From Nymphaea colorata (taxonomy: Eukaryota > Streptophyta > Magnoliopsida > Nymphaeales > Nymphaeaceae): a DNA stretch of 60,000 nucleotides. Location of the stretch: the NCBI RefSeq assembly GCF_008831285.2, contig NC_045147.1:10661427-10721426 (forward strand), read 5' to 3'. A program made the translations under genes and the position numbers. This document shows, one piece after another, positions 25,920 through 37,854 of the stretch. Position 1 is the stretch's first letter. Each line of letters begins with the position of its first letter. The notes under the pieces are model-generated. The model searched no databases and was not told where the DNA came from. It saw only the letters and a program-made list of their open reading frames with translations.

Positions 25920-26642
25920 CACAAACAGGGACGGAGGCCATTGTCGCAACTAATGGTAGAAGGGAAAAAATTAATAAGCATTTCCAATTGCTAATCAGCA
26001 CAATTTAGTCCAACAAAAAAAGGATATAAAAACTAATCAAAGATTTGGCAATGTTCACAAAAATCTTGACGCACTGAAACCCCGGAAAAGCTTAGACTCC
26101 AAGAAAACCTTAAAGTAATGCCATTTTCAAGAAAGAAGAGAATGACACTAAGCCCAACATATTCAATTGTAAGAGAATACAAAACTTCTTTCAGCAAGAA
26201 AGCCGGCGGAGAGCCTACCAGGATAACAGGGATCCCCATTTCTCCTCGTGGATCTGGCACCACCATTACTTTCTTAGAGTCCTGCCTGAATATATACATC
26301 TATAGAGGATACCAATTTCAGGAACAACAGAGAGGTTCCTCACAAATTAGACCGTTTGAATCTCGTGACTTTTCATCGATAAACCCTAAGACAAAATCCT
26401 AAATTTCTGATGACTTCCGATCCACAAAATCCTAATCTCGACCCAGATTTACAACCAATGAACGAAATAAAACAAAAAAAAATCAGAACTTGGAAACGAA
26501 GTACAGAACCCTGAAGCTTGACCACACTATCTATCGCCGCTGAAGAACCATGACTGTACGATGGTCTAGAAGAAGATGCTGTTGATGATGGAGAAAGAGT
26601 TATGGTTGAAGGGATAAAATGCGCAAGCTGCAGATATGACAT
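25920..26642 (-). CDS. Uncertain three-exon small gene, about 77 codons
   Basis: Exon 26642-26505 (46 codons, MSYLQLAHFIPSTITLSPS and a serine-rich stretch) joins in phase to 26281-26219 (21 codons, DSKKVMVVPDPRGEMGIPV). Both have GT-AG signals. The next acceptor (ATTAG at ~25951) adds ten codons and a stop. A (GA)n tract at 26651-26674 lies just upstream of the ATG, as in many plant 5' leaders. I recognise no family. A plus-strand frame overlaps exon 2, so the coding strand is not certain. It may also be the 5' end of a longer transcript or non-coding. Confidence 0.3.
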
Positions 26643-26800
26643 ACTCGCTTGAGAGAGAGAGAGAGAGAGAGAGACGGCCTACCAGCGAGAAAGAGCTGCT
26701 GCGGAGAGGTGGCGTTGCTGCGGAGACGGCCAGGGAGAGGAGAAGCAGAGGCTAGAAACGAGAACGATGCCCTAACCGGAAGAATTCTTGTCCGTGGAGA

Positions 26801-26875
26801 AAAGTCTGACCGCCCAGAGGTCAGACTTTTTTTCGAGGGAGAAAAATCCGCTCTCAACCCCGGAGAGGGCGGACT
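26801..26875. repeat. Two adjacent hairpins followed by T-runs
   Basis: Hairpin 1 is a perfect 10-bp stem, AAAGTCTGAC (26801-26810) with GTCAGACTTT (26820-26829), loop 9. Hairpin 2 pairs about 26845-26855 with 26863-26875, with one or two bulged bases. Both are followed by seven or eight T. They sit ~160-230 bp upstream of the small minus-strand transcription unit. Confidence 0.6.
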
Positions 26876-27004
26876 TTTTTTCCCCAGCGTGATGAAGCGG
26901 AGACAGCCATTAGAGCGTGGATTTCTTTCCCCCTACCTACAGTACATTTCACGGCCATCAAACGGTACCTCCCTCTTATTTGTGTGTGAGTCGGTATTAT
27001 AATT

Positions 27005-27425
27005 AATTAACGCTACGAAGGGAAAGAAAGAAAAAAGAATGAATTGGAAGAAAATGAAAGGAAAAAAATGGAAGTGTATGGGAAGGGAAATGAGATGAGA
27101 GGAAAGATAATGAATATTCATTTTTTTTTCTTTCAATCTCTCAAAAATTATTGAAATTATATTAAAAAATCATTTATTTTCTTTTTTTATTCCCTTTGCA
27201 TCCAAATACAGTTATTAGTTACTCTTTTCTTTTCCTCTATATTAATTAGTCATCCAAACACATTTTCCTCTATATTAATTAGTCATCCAAACCCTCTTTC
27301 TCTTTTCTTTTCCTTTGCATCCAAATTTTTCTTTCCTTTCCCTCCATCTTAATCCATCTTAATTAAAGACCTTTCTTTCTCTCCTTCTCCCTCTAAGCTG
27401 TAAGTCTCTATCTAAACAGGCTTTA
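27005..27425. mobile_element. Candidate MITE-like insertion with purine/pyrimidine polarity
   Basis: The left part is almost pure purine on the plus strand (GGGAAAGAAAGAAAAAAG) and the right part almost pure pyrimidine, so the segment could fold on itself. 'CATCCAAAC'-type words, frequent at the termini of plant MITEs, recur near the right side and end. A 33-bp tandem duplication lies at 27230-27262 and 27263-27292. Ends and target duplication were not resolved. Confidence 0.3.
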
Positions 27426-27540
27426 AGTCTCCAAAGGATTGGCCAAAGATGAGATGAGTGCTGGCAAATTCATTCAAATCTTTGCGCTGCTAAAAAAAAG
27501 TTATTAACATACAAAGTTGAATATCTTATTCCCTTTTCAG

Positions 27541-27583
<43 letters not shown>

Positions 27584-28670
27584 TTTGCTCGCATACTTGT
27601 CACTTTAAATTGTTATTTTTCGTTTATTACATTGTTTGTTGAATATTATATACTTTTACATTTTTAAGCATGATGCTTAAGCATCCTTCACCTCACTTTG
27701 CTTTCTCACTTACAAATGCATCGCTTTGCATTATCATATTTAACAACATTGATCACAAATGAGCACGTGGTAGAACAAGTGATCCGTCTGTCTGTCAAAG
27801 CAGCGAAAAATTTATGAACTGGAGAACATATATCTTATGAAAAACACTTATGCATAGCCAAGCGTATGTGTGACAAAAACAAGCAAACACGTATACTCCA
27901 TATTACGGAAGCTTTGGATTCTATCCAAAGCTTTTTACTAAACAAGATTATTAACGAAGAACGTCCCATACCAAAAAATAATAACATACAATAGCTGAAG
28001 ATAAAAAATATATCACGTGATTCGATATGAACAAGTTTTAGTTTTATTTCGAATGTTGGATTTAGGATGGCATTATCCTTTTCTTTTTTACCTCTGCTTT
28101 GTGCACTGGCCGGTGGTCTCCCATGGAATTGCATTATGAACAAAAGAATTTGCACCTCTATTCTCATGGTTTGAGGGATTACACGCAATTTTGCTCTTCA
28201 AGGATGGAAGTGACGGCGCTAGAGTTGGGAAAAAGATAAATTTCAATTATTTTCTTCAAAACAAGTGAAACTCGCTCTTAAATCGCACAGCTTCTGGTCT
28301 GCTATGTTTCTTAAAAATTCTTCTGCAATCAGCTACTTCTGACATAGATCCAACTTTTCATTGCAATGGGAAGAAACACCTCGCCCTACATTTTTTACAA
28401 GATACACACTTTCACAAGCACCCCGCTTCTCTCTCACACCACAAATCAACAATACTAAAACATCATATAGACTATGGTAACCATCACTACTAAAACACCA
28501 TAAACTATGTCCATATGACCATACAGTCAGACCGCAACGCTCCATTAACAGGATTCTCTCCCTCTGAATCTATAGGCAGCGGAACCAGTTCCACACTGGA
28601 GAGAGAGACCTAGCATCTACTTGGTGATTCACAAAATTACAGGAGTGGAGGACGTAGAAGAAGAACGGGA
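27426..28670. other. Intergenic DNA and peroxiredoxin 3' region, with (AT)n at 27544-27581
   Basis: Contains a dinucleotide AT microsatellite of about 38 bp. No exon was recognised. The stretch nearest 28670 is presumably 3' UTR of the peroxiredoxin gene. Confidence 0.5.
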
Positions 28671-29740
28671 CTAGGGAACATTAGTGTAACGAAGATAGTC
28701 TTTCCCAGACGGCAGCTTTGCAGATTCGTAGCCCTGAGGGAACATCTTCTTCGCTTCATCGCTAGAAACAGACGGCGAGATGACGACCTTGTCCCCGGGC
28801 TTCCAGTTCACAGGGGTCGCCACCTTGTGCTTTGAAGTGATGAGCAGCGAATCCAGCACCCTTATCACCTCATCCACGTTCCTCCCCGTCGTCGCCGGGT
28901 AGAGCAGACTCAGCTTCACCTGAACAACACACCACACAAGAAAGACAAAGCAAGTCAGTACAACCGCTACCCACAAATCTCCTTCATGTTTTAACCATGA
29001 AATCTGTGTAGAGCACCTGTTTGTTGGGGGCAACAATGTGCAGAGCCCTAGAGGGAAGAGGTTTCCCATGTGGGTCTCTCTCGTCTGGGTCGATCATGTT
29101 GAGCTCCTTGATTATCTCCCTGTTGGGGTCCGCCATTATAGGGTATGCAACCTTGCATCCTGGCTGCAGTCCAATCCAATCAACTATCAGTAACCGATAC
29201 ATCACCTTCTTGCAATTTATAGTTACAGTCTAACCGTATAATCTTCCTCAGACGCTCATGAAAGAATCGAACTTCCGTAAAGATGACAAAAACTTTTCTA
29301 AAAACTCGGCATAACCAGAGAGAGACAGAGAGATATAGAGAGAGAACTGTGTGAGCCTCAATGTCCTTGATCCACTCGTTGTGACAGTGGACGTCGTCAC
29401 AGGAGATGCCGAGCAACTTGACTCCACGTTTGTCAAACTCTTGTTGGTAGGCGGCCATCTTACCCAGCTCGGTCGTGCATACCGGTGTGAAGTCCCCTGC
29501 TCAAAAGATCATCGATTTATGAGAGAAACAGAGAGAGTGAGAGAGAGTTCTTTCTCTGATGGAGACACAGTAGTCTTCGGTAGGACGAAGAAAGAAAGGA
29601 ACAAAAAATGCATATTTAATACCAGGGTGCGAAAAGATGATGGTCCAACTATCATCCACATACTCATGAAGCCTTATTCTTCCACGAGTAGAATCCGCTT
29701 CAACGTTGGGAATGGTATCGCCAATCGTTAACCCAGGCAT
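28671..29740 (-). CDS. PER1: 1-Cys peroxiredoxin (PER1 type)
   Basis: Thiol peroxidase that reduces H2O2 and organic hydroperoxides, typically in seed embryo and aleurone. The four exons are 29740-29623, 29496-29348, 29163-29017 and 28919-28671, all GT-AG, giving 220 aa, usual for the family (216-220). The start is the ATG of MPGLTIGD; an upstream in-frame ATG (29818) would add 26 unconserved residues. The catalytic motif PVCTTE places the peroxidatic Cys at 46 with Thr43, and the conserved Arg is Arg128 (PSRALHIV). The long C-terminal domain ([11 protein letters not shown] and YLRYTNVP at the end) and the lack of a 2-Cys resolving motif define the 1-Cys (Prx6-like) class. Additional cysteines occur at 73, 78 and 92. 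The usual bipartite nuclear signal near the C-terminus is weakened: EAKKMF is present, but the second basic pair is LPSGKDYLR. Confidence 0.96.
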
Positions 29741-29827
29741 CCTGCCGGCCTCTCTGCAACTACTCGCCGCCACTACCACGGCGCCTCCCCTTTCGATCAC
29801 AAAACAATGAAGACGCAAGAAGGCAAT

Positions 29828-29865
29828 CTTTATACGGATATTCCGCCGTCACATGTCAGACACGT
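29828..29865 (-). promoter_or_regulatory. TATA box and ABRE-like motif of the peroxiredoxin gene
   Basis: On the minus strand TATAAAG lies at 29834-29828, about 90 bp upstream of the start codon. ACGTGTC lies 25 bp further upstream at 29865-29859. An ACGT-core ABRE next to a TATA box is consistent with the ABA- and seed-responsive expression known for PER1 genes. The assignment rests on motif and position only. Confidence 0.5.
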
Positions 29866-29997
29866 CGCCGAGGGATGCTGGAAGACATGGGCAGCGTGTC
29901 GGCCGGAGAGCCGTCCGATGATACGCGTGTTAGTCATGCAAGAAAAGGGCTCATAATAGAAGCATTTGTTAAACTAGATAGACTAATCTATCACGAC

Positions 29998-30105
29998 AAA
30001 ATAATCTACCACTTCACTCCGTTCTAGCTAGAATAATCTAGCACTTCACGGATGACGTTCGTTCTCGCTAGAATAATCCAGCACCTCACTGGTAACGTTC
30101 GTGTT
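29998..30105 (+). repeat. Three diverged direct repeats, about 36 bp each
   Basis: The block 'AGAATAATCTAGCACTTCAC' followed by 'GTTCGTTCTCGCT'-like DNA occurs three times in tandem, at about 29998, 30031 and 30069, upstream of the peroxiredoxin promoter. Confidence 0.6.
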
Positions 30106-33100
30106 TAATAGTAAATGTTAATAACGATTAATTTTTTTTTGGACGGTTGAAAAGCTTTTGTTCTATACGGCATGTTTTTAGTAGAATATTACATTCATCG
30201 TGTTCCGAATTACATATCAGTAGTTATCAAACATTTTGAAGGTACCTACCAGGCACCGCACCACCAACCTCTCGAAAACTTTCCAATTTCTTTTTTGCCA
30301 CAATTTTTTTTACTCGAAACTTCATAATAACTTTGCCATATTGCATTTCACCTACAACAAGTTTATGTTTGCTGAAATAACGAACTTCTGACCGCTTCAT
30401 GTCACAGTTTGCAGCTGCTGCCGTTTACAGACAATAACACCAACCTTTTCTCTATGTCAAAGCACCTGAAACAAATTGCTATCTAAAAAGATAATAAAAC
30501 GGTGAATCATCAAACATTTCATCTGTTTTGGTCTGTGTTTTATAAATGGCTTGGCGCAAAATAAGAAACGGTCTCTCCAAATGAATGGTTAGGAGTTCAG
30601 GTCCTTGATAAAATCAAGTCTACCATGCAGACACCCAAGATTTTGTAACGAAAAATGGAGAGACTGGAAGGGAAATGAATGGGTGTTTCTTCTTGATCCC
30701 AAGATTGTCTTCTACCCATTGACATCTGCGTGCATGGAAAAGTGTCGTCTGTTGCACACGGGCATCCTGCATACAGTGGAGAAGAAGCACATAGGAGCGC
30801 CATCAGCTTCTCCATCACAGGTACACAATCTCTCTCTCTCTCCAGAGGAGGGCTTGGCCCTCTCTACTCTTTATAGGGGGAGATTCAGGTGACTCTCCTT
30901 GCTCTGTCGTCGGCTGCTGACGGCAGAGCAAGGAGAGGAGCATGGCATTGCTGCTGATGACAGAGCAGGGGAAGGGTCGGGCGTTCCCCAATTTGACTAC
31001 AAAGGAGAAAGGCCGACTCTCCCTTGTCTACCTCTTTTCAGTGGATAGGTAACAGCCCTCCTGCTGCCCCTTTTCAGCCGTCGGCAACTGCCAGTGGCAA
31101 TGTACTAGCGATGCAGAGAAGGGTGAGAGGTTCGATGCCTCCCTCTTCTCTGCCGTTGGCAGCACGCGGGTCGTCTTTCGTCTGCTCCGTCGATGGCAAC
31201 TCATTTTTCATATTTGATTTTTTAATAATTTTGTTATAGTTTTTCTTAAGACTACTGCATTCATTAAGTGTGTTTCGTCTGAGAGAGAAAGAGAAAGATC
31301 TGCTGTAAGCATGGGAGAAATATGATTATACAGGAATGTGAGCATGGGAGAAATATGATTATACAGGAATATGCAGTGCCATATTTCAAGAGAACATTGA
31401 ATTGATTCAATGTTCCATATGTATAAGTAGTCTTACAATTTAAATATTGCGTTTATAAGGAGTCATACAATTGAAAATATTGAGATACACATCACTGTGT
31501 AAACAATATATGTAAGACTAGAGATGTTTACAAATAATATATGCAAGATCGGATGCTACCATTTATGAAAAAAAATATTTTTTAGTTGAATGTGGTTGCT
31601 CCTAGGCCAACTGACTAACAATTACAGTCTTCTTGCTTTATGTTAAACAACTTTTTTTTTGCCAACTAGTATATTTTGACATTTTGTTGAATGATGTACG
31701 TTGTCCATCTACCATTGAAATATATATAATTGACAAGTAACTAGCATGTTCAAGTAATTAAACTTATTTGTTCTTTACAATTTGAGTTATTAATTTTCAT
31801 TGTACTATTATTTTGTTTATTTTTTAAGGAAGAATATTTTCTATGTTACAGTGGTGCAATATTTTTTAAGGAAGAATATTTTTTATGTTACAGTGGCACG
31901 AGAGATCACAACGAAGAATATTTTTTAAGGACATGGATAAGAATGCAAGTCACAGTTTTTTTTTATGTTATATTTTTTATTATTTCATGCGGCAACATCT
32001 TGTGCATTGATCAATTAAATTATGTTATGGAGGAAGACAAATGATTATAGATCAAATCATATAGGAACTAGATGATAATGTACAATGGTGCAATATAACA
32101 CATATGAGTACAACAACTTTTAGAGAATTATGTAAGAACAACTTTTAGAGAATTATGTAATTTTTTTTCAGGTGATTGTGGACTATGTGGTACATGACAT
32201 GGCAAAGTAGAAGAACAAGTTGCATTATTCCTTATGATGTTATCTCACATGTATAAACACCCAATAGTTCAGTTTTGAGTTCATTGTTTTACATAGACAA
32301 TATCTCAACATTTTCACAAAGTATTGAGTCTAATCATTTAATTATATGACAAAATTCATTCCACGACCTTATGTATCAATTGGCCAAATGAAATTTTGTG
32401 CAGTAATAGATTTTGCTGCTACTTTCAAGCAATACAATTATTAATTAGTTTTATTATGTTTGTAATTTGCCAATATTGCATTGGCACTAGGCATTTCATA
32501 ATTGTATTGGAAAAATTGATGAAATACATTTTCGTGTTAAAATATCCTTATAGAGGATGCACCAATATATCATGGTATAAAAGACTTAAATTTAAAAGCT
32601 TGTTCTTATGACATGAAATTTACCTAGGATGAAAAGGAACTGATTTTGATGTATGAATCATAAAAAAGTGTTGACAAGAAAAGATAAATTAAGAATTGTT
32701 GAAGGTAATTATAATTCAAAACTTACATAATTTAATAATTTTGTGAAATATGGACTTAACAATGCAACTTATATTCATTGCTTTATGTAAATATTATATT
32801 GTTGATGTGTACTTCCCATTAAAGCGTATATTTATTATAAAACCACCCTTTAAAGAAGTGAGATATCATTTAAAATAGTACTTAGGTAAAACGTATATTT
32901 ATTATAAAACCACCCTTTAGAGATGTGAGATATCATTTTATATAATACTTAGGTTATGTTTAATAACTTTGGATCGGGTACGGGAAAATGGGTATGGATA
33001 CAGTGTTTTTGCAAATCATATAATGGGTATGATGTTTTTTTTATGCGATAATATTAATTTTTTAATTAAAAAAATTAAGAAAAACAAAATAAAAGATATC

Positions 33101-33690
33101 ATTACAGCAAACAACATAATTTTTTTATGTGATCCTAATAACTTAAATGTTTTGTCCCTTACATATCGCTTATCCAACAAAATGTAGCATGGATCAACAC
33201 TCCTCTAAAGTAGTCGTGAACCTCCCCAACATTATAAAAATCTCTACCATGCTCTCTAAATGCTTCAAATACATTATCAACCCCCTTAAGGCAATTATCC
33301 ATAAAAATTAAGCTCGTTTGACTGTCTTACCCTCTTACAGCTCTCAAACAGATATAGTCGTCTGCAGCAAACCCTCAAATGTTCGGCCAGACGCAAAATG
33401 TCGAAGGCAGTATGCTACCGCCTTCCAACACTCCCTATTTGCTGGAAAGAGGGAAAAAAACTTATTCCCCAAGCTGCCAAAAGTAAAACAGCACTAAGAA
33501 TGAGAATGAGCAAAAGAGAAAGTGAAAGCGAGAGAGAGGGAGAAAACAAGAGGGAGCTCCGGAGAAATGAGGGAGAGCCCGAGAGGGTCAGTGAGGCAAG
33601 TTATTTGCCGTTCATCGCCGTCCACCGGTCGTCCATCTCCGGTTGCCGCCGTTGCCTAAAAATCTTCCGCCGTTGGAAGAAGGAAGAAAG
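30106..33690. other. AT-rich intergenic DNA with many short tandem duplications
   Basis: No gene was recognised. There are direct tandem duplications at 31308-31373 (33-bp unit), ~31819-31904 (~43 bp), 32113-32160 (25 bp) and 32821-32954 (67 bp). The 30600-31240 part is GC-richer with short open frames but without protein-like motifs. Around 33470-33690 there is a purine-rich then GCCG-rich stretch like a plant 5' leader, with no gene after it. Confidence 0.55.
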
Positions 33691-33764
33691 TCAGAGACTC
33701 GAGAGGCATTGAGGAAGAAGACGGCGTAGGGTTTTTTTTTGTTGCTTTTCATTTTCATACGGTT

Positions 33765-33832
33765 TGGTCACCACGTACCGGCGTACCGGTACAGGTACGC
33801 GGGTCCATCCCGCGTACCACGGTGACATAGCT
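33765..33832. repeat. GTAC/GGTACC-rich cluster 1
   Basis: Dense overlap of CGTACCGG, GGTACAGG, GGTACGCG and CGCGTACC words, many of them self-complementary. Related clusters occur at 35740-35820 and 36055-36175, so this is a dispersed repeat type. Confidence 0.5.
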
Positions 33833-35739
33833 TTGGATCTTAGATCTGAAGTTGCATAAAAAGGTCTCTTTTGGAAGATACTCACTCTAAACAAACTAAC
33901 AATTTTAGTGGCATAGATTTAGGGTCGGATGGTAGGGAGGTCCAATCTAAATGTTGGTATTATTGGAGATGTTGATGCATAACTTACAAATCACCTAATG
34001 GAGAATTATTATGATCAAGTTGATTAGAGAATTTATACAACAAAACATCTTTTCAATTATGTGCAACACTATCAGCTTAAAGTTTCGATACATTGATAGG
34101 ATATGTTGATTTTTTCCTTATATTATTTCTCATTGTAGTAATTGATGTTGATGTAATCTTATAATATAATTCAAATCTCTTTCACATATATAAAATTAAA
34201 TACCATGTTGCAATACAAAGTGAAACCACACACCAGCTATATTTTTTGCCGGTCATAAGTAGTGAATTCGGTCCAAACTTTGGAAACAACAATTGAATAT
34301 CAATATATGTATTACTTAATTGAAGTACTTTTATTAACAAAATTAAAAGTCCACATTATGGTTCAAAAACACTTAACTGTGTTGCATGAACTCTTTCCAA
34401 CTAGTACAAGAATGTCTTCAAAATACAACTAAATACTAATACAAATGTTTACAACTAATCACAACAAGCAATAAGAAATTAAAATCCTAAATCTAAAAAT
34501 GGTGTCTCTTTGGAACACTTTTGACAACTCGTTCTCAATCTTTAATAGCACCTCTAATCTTTAACATGGACTCAACTTCTAGTGTCTTTTATGTTAAAAG
34601 TGTTTAGATTTAGTTAATGTCAGCTAGCCCAAGCTTAAACTAGTTTGATTGTATTTTGAGAGTAAGCTAAAAAATACTCAACCCACTAACTTAAGTTACT
34701 AGAACCAAATATGAACGTGCTTCAATTGCTTACATTTTGCGCTTTGAAATCCAAATGAGTTGGGGATAAGTTGTTTATTTGTGATGCATGCAGAAGCTGG
34801 ATTTTCTTCCCGAGCGCATCATGTCACTAGCATTTGATGTCATATCACATGTTCTTGAAACAGGACCGGTACGTTACATCTTTTCTTGCTTTGCTCCAAG
34901 GATCTTCTGCAGCTGTAAAATATTTTTGCTGAATAATCAGAAATATCCATAACTCTTGCTTCCTGATTTTTTATTATTTTTCTTCAAAACCATCCTTTCC
35001 ACTTTAGGATTGGTGGACCCTCGTGAGGGAAAGAGACTTGAATATCTAGTTCAAGATGGAATTGATTTTACTGCTTTCTATATGTATGTATCTATGTCCA
35101 CCTTAGGATTTGTAGATCCTAGAGAGGAAGGAGACTTGAAAATCCAAACTCAAAATGAAATATTTATGTACACACACCCACACCCCTGTGCTGAATAGGG
35201 CTATAAGAGTGTGTTCTACATCCATATGCTACTGACGAAAGTTTTCAGTTGTGATGTTCTCTTTAACCTTGCAAATGTTGTTGATGTATTGCACACGATA
35301 CATGGTGAAATCTCTCTAATTATTTTCTTCATCATATCTATAATGGTCTTTCACTTAAAATCATGGTAACAAATATTACTCTTGGTTTTGTCTCAGTAGG
35401 GATTTCTCTTGTATTTTTTCTGGAAAAAATGCTTTTCTCTAGGAAATCTAGGGAGTTCAAAAAATTTAGAAGATAGAAAAGCAATAAAAAAAGATACTAG
35501 ATTAAGAGTTTTATGGAATCTCCACTAATTTTGTCACACCCCAACACTTTGACCCTCAAATAACTTTTTTTTTTCGTTAAAACAATGGTGCAATAAAACA
35601 ACGATTCAAAAAGAAAGGAGCGATGCAAATTAAAGACAATGTGGCGAACTTTTCATTATATAATAAATTTCATTCATACAAAATTACTTCACATTTCTCA
35701 ATAACACACGGGACAAAAATGCCTCAAAACCTATGTCAT
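33833..35739. other. AT-rich intergenic DNA with a ~99-bp tandem duplication
   Basis: Nothing coding was recognised. 34999-35097 is repeated in diverged form at 35098-35187. Both copies contain TAGGATT, GGACCCTCGTGAGG-like and GACTTGAA words. Confidence 0.5.
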
Positions 35740-36175
35740 ATAGGTATGGGTGCCGGTATGGGTGCTGGTACGGGTACTGGTTCGAACTATTTTCAAAAAC
35801 CTTGGGTACGGGGGTACGTCTATATATATATATATAACATAAAATAAGAATTCAAACAAAATAGCGCATTCATGATTCAAAATTTATAGTTTCTAAAGAA
35901 GAAACTATTGAAAAAAATATGAAAACACAACTTTGTATGTGTTTCCTGAATGTAAGTATAAATGGTGTAAAGAACAAAACTAAAATCATAAATTTTGGAT
36001 AAGAAAGGACTTGGTCAACTTTGATCGAGTTTTAAATTGGACGGATACAATCCTAGGTACGTTGACCGTACCTGGTACTGTTTTACCAGTACCCAAGAGG
36101 TACCCAGAACAGTACCAGTACCAGCACCAGTGTCGTACCTGGCTGGTACGGGTACGCTGCCTTTACAGCAGTACC
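35740..36175. repeat. GTAC-rich clusters 2 and 3
   Basis: 35740-35820 carries repeated GGTATGGGTGC and GGTACGGGTACTGG words. 36055-36175 is packed with GTACC, GGTACT and CCAGTACC words on both strands and can form several hairpins. The spacing between GTAC cores is about 6 to 12 bp. Confidence 0.5.
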
Positions 36176-37608
36176 CATGTGACAAAGCTCAAAACCATGA
36201 CATTGATGCCTAACAAAAATAAGATATCAAAGAAACTTAAACATGAAGCTCCGGCACTGCAATAGACTTAAAATCTCACCAATAGGATGTAAGTTGAACC
36301 ATCTGATCAACTGCCACAGGATTGTCAAAACCTGAAAAAAGGAAAACAACAGAAGTCTTAGCCTTCGTAGTATGACAACACACCAAATAAATACCTAACC
36401 CTCCAAGGTAAGGGCTCAAATATAGAATATAGCAAATACGAAAACAAAAACACTATCATGTCATGATAGGAGCATGCAGTCACTTGACTTGTCATGGAAG
36501 CATCTCACATATACTACGAAGCCGCAACAACATATTTATTAGTCACATGCAATTCATGCATAAACACATCATTCACATTCACTTCATTTACATTAGTTTG
36601 AATTGACAGTTCCTATAGGTGCAAACACAAGCATGTGCACACCACGGGCAACTTACAGTAAGAGACAACCTCAGTGGTGGCCCGAAACGATACGAACTCG
36701 TTCATGCTGTAGCGGTAGAGCACTTGTCCATCGATGTGTGAATTCCAAGGAGAGTTACTTAGCCTTTCCTAGGATACCTAGGATGGGAAGGCGGGAGCCC
36801 AATGCTCCAAGCACATCACACAACGATAACCTAAGGCCTTGCACCGCCTATGTTCCGAACAGAAGAGACTAGTGGCGAAGGCGGAACATCTCCCAAACAC
36901 ATTGCCACAACCCACTGGTCTCACATCTATTAATCTTTCTTACTTATCATTATGATAGCACATTCACAAAATGACCGGCTAGTACATGAGGTTGGTTCAC
37001 TTCATAGGTACACCCAAACCTCCAAACGCCTTCCCCATGAGGGCTACACATATAGTCATCATTTTTAGCTAGTCGTCGTAACATTACGGGTACAACTACC
37101 CTTCAAAGTCATTCAATTGCATCATGTCAACGGCAAAACATACAAAATATGTTGCAACATTCACATCATTCAAACATATCAATCACATCTTTCAAAACTT
37201 AGCTCAACTACGAAGAGTAGTCTCGATTCGTGATTGGCTCGTATTTTTCTTATGCAATTATCATTCTAGGATGCTTTCTAATGCATAATTAGGGTCGAAG
37301 AGATACTCGACTCGATATCTCATCTCATCTGTCCTAAACAATTATCATTATTAGCATGTACATGCAATTACATAGTAGTTTTAAAAACAAAATCAATCAC
37401 ATAGTCATTTCATCACAAACTTACATTCATTCAATCACAACACAATCATAGCATCTGCTGTAGACGATGAAGAAAAGAGATGGAATGAAAGAGAACGAGA
37501 GAGAGAGAGAGCTATCGTAATATTATTGGTAACCCTAATCTCTTATTTAAAGAGAGAATAGGAGTCGACTGGAGTCTTCACACGAGAGTTATACATAAAG
37601 ATGTAAAT
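36176..37608. other. Non-coding, probably transposon-derived DNA
   Basis: No open frame with motifs. The composition is typical of a decayed LTR or untranslated retrotransposon sequence, but I could not identify termini. A short (GA)n lies at about 37497-37511. Confidence 0.35.
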
Positions 37609-37770
37609 TGTTAAGATGTGTTTATATTCAGTTTTAGGTTTAAGAAGGTACTTTTGTAATAACTTTTCCTTTAGATGGTTCTCTTGTAACTTCTCTCTCT
37701 CCTCTAGTCTATATAAAGAGGAGTTAGGGCAGATTTCGAGGTTAATCAAAACATTATTCTTTCTAATCTT
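37609..37770 (+). repeat. Diverged copia LTR in opposite orientation (solo or rearranged)
   Basis: Aligns over its whole length to the reverse complement of the 165-bp LTR of the young copia element at 44470-49565. It starts TGTTAAGATGTG and includes CTCTAGTCTATATAAAGAGG and TTCGAGGTTAATCAAA. It lies in plus orientation although the neighbouring pol fragment is on the minus strand, so it is a separate insertion or an inversion product. Confidence 0.6.
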
Positions 37771-37854
37771 ATCATAAATGACTAAAGAAGACTCTAACTT
37801 TTAAATAATAAAAAAACTACCAAACTTAAACCTAAGCTTTCTAATTTCAACACT

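Noticed and set aside
26801-26880. Intrinsic bacterial-type terminators
   Set aside because: Stem plus T-run looks like one, but the context is plant nuclear DNA; kept only as hairpins.
29351-29731. 126-codon plus-strand frame over the peroxiredoxin gene
   Set aside because: Overlaps exons 1-2 of the peroxiredoxin in antisense and crosses its introns; no protein family features.
30605-31239. Possible plus-strand gene from open frames
   Set aside because: Translations are low in recognisable motifs and include simple CT-repeat coding; no splice-linked partners seen.
36690-36760. tRNA-like stretch (AGCGGTAGAGCACTTG)
   Set aside because: Resembles a D-arm, but no matching anticodon arm, T-loop or acceptor stem could be formed.
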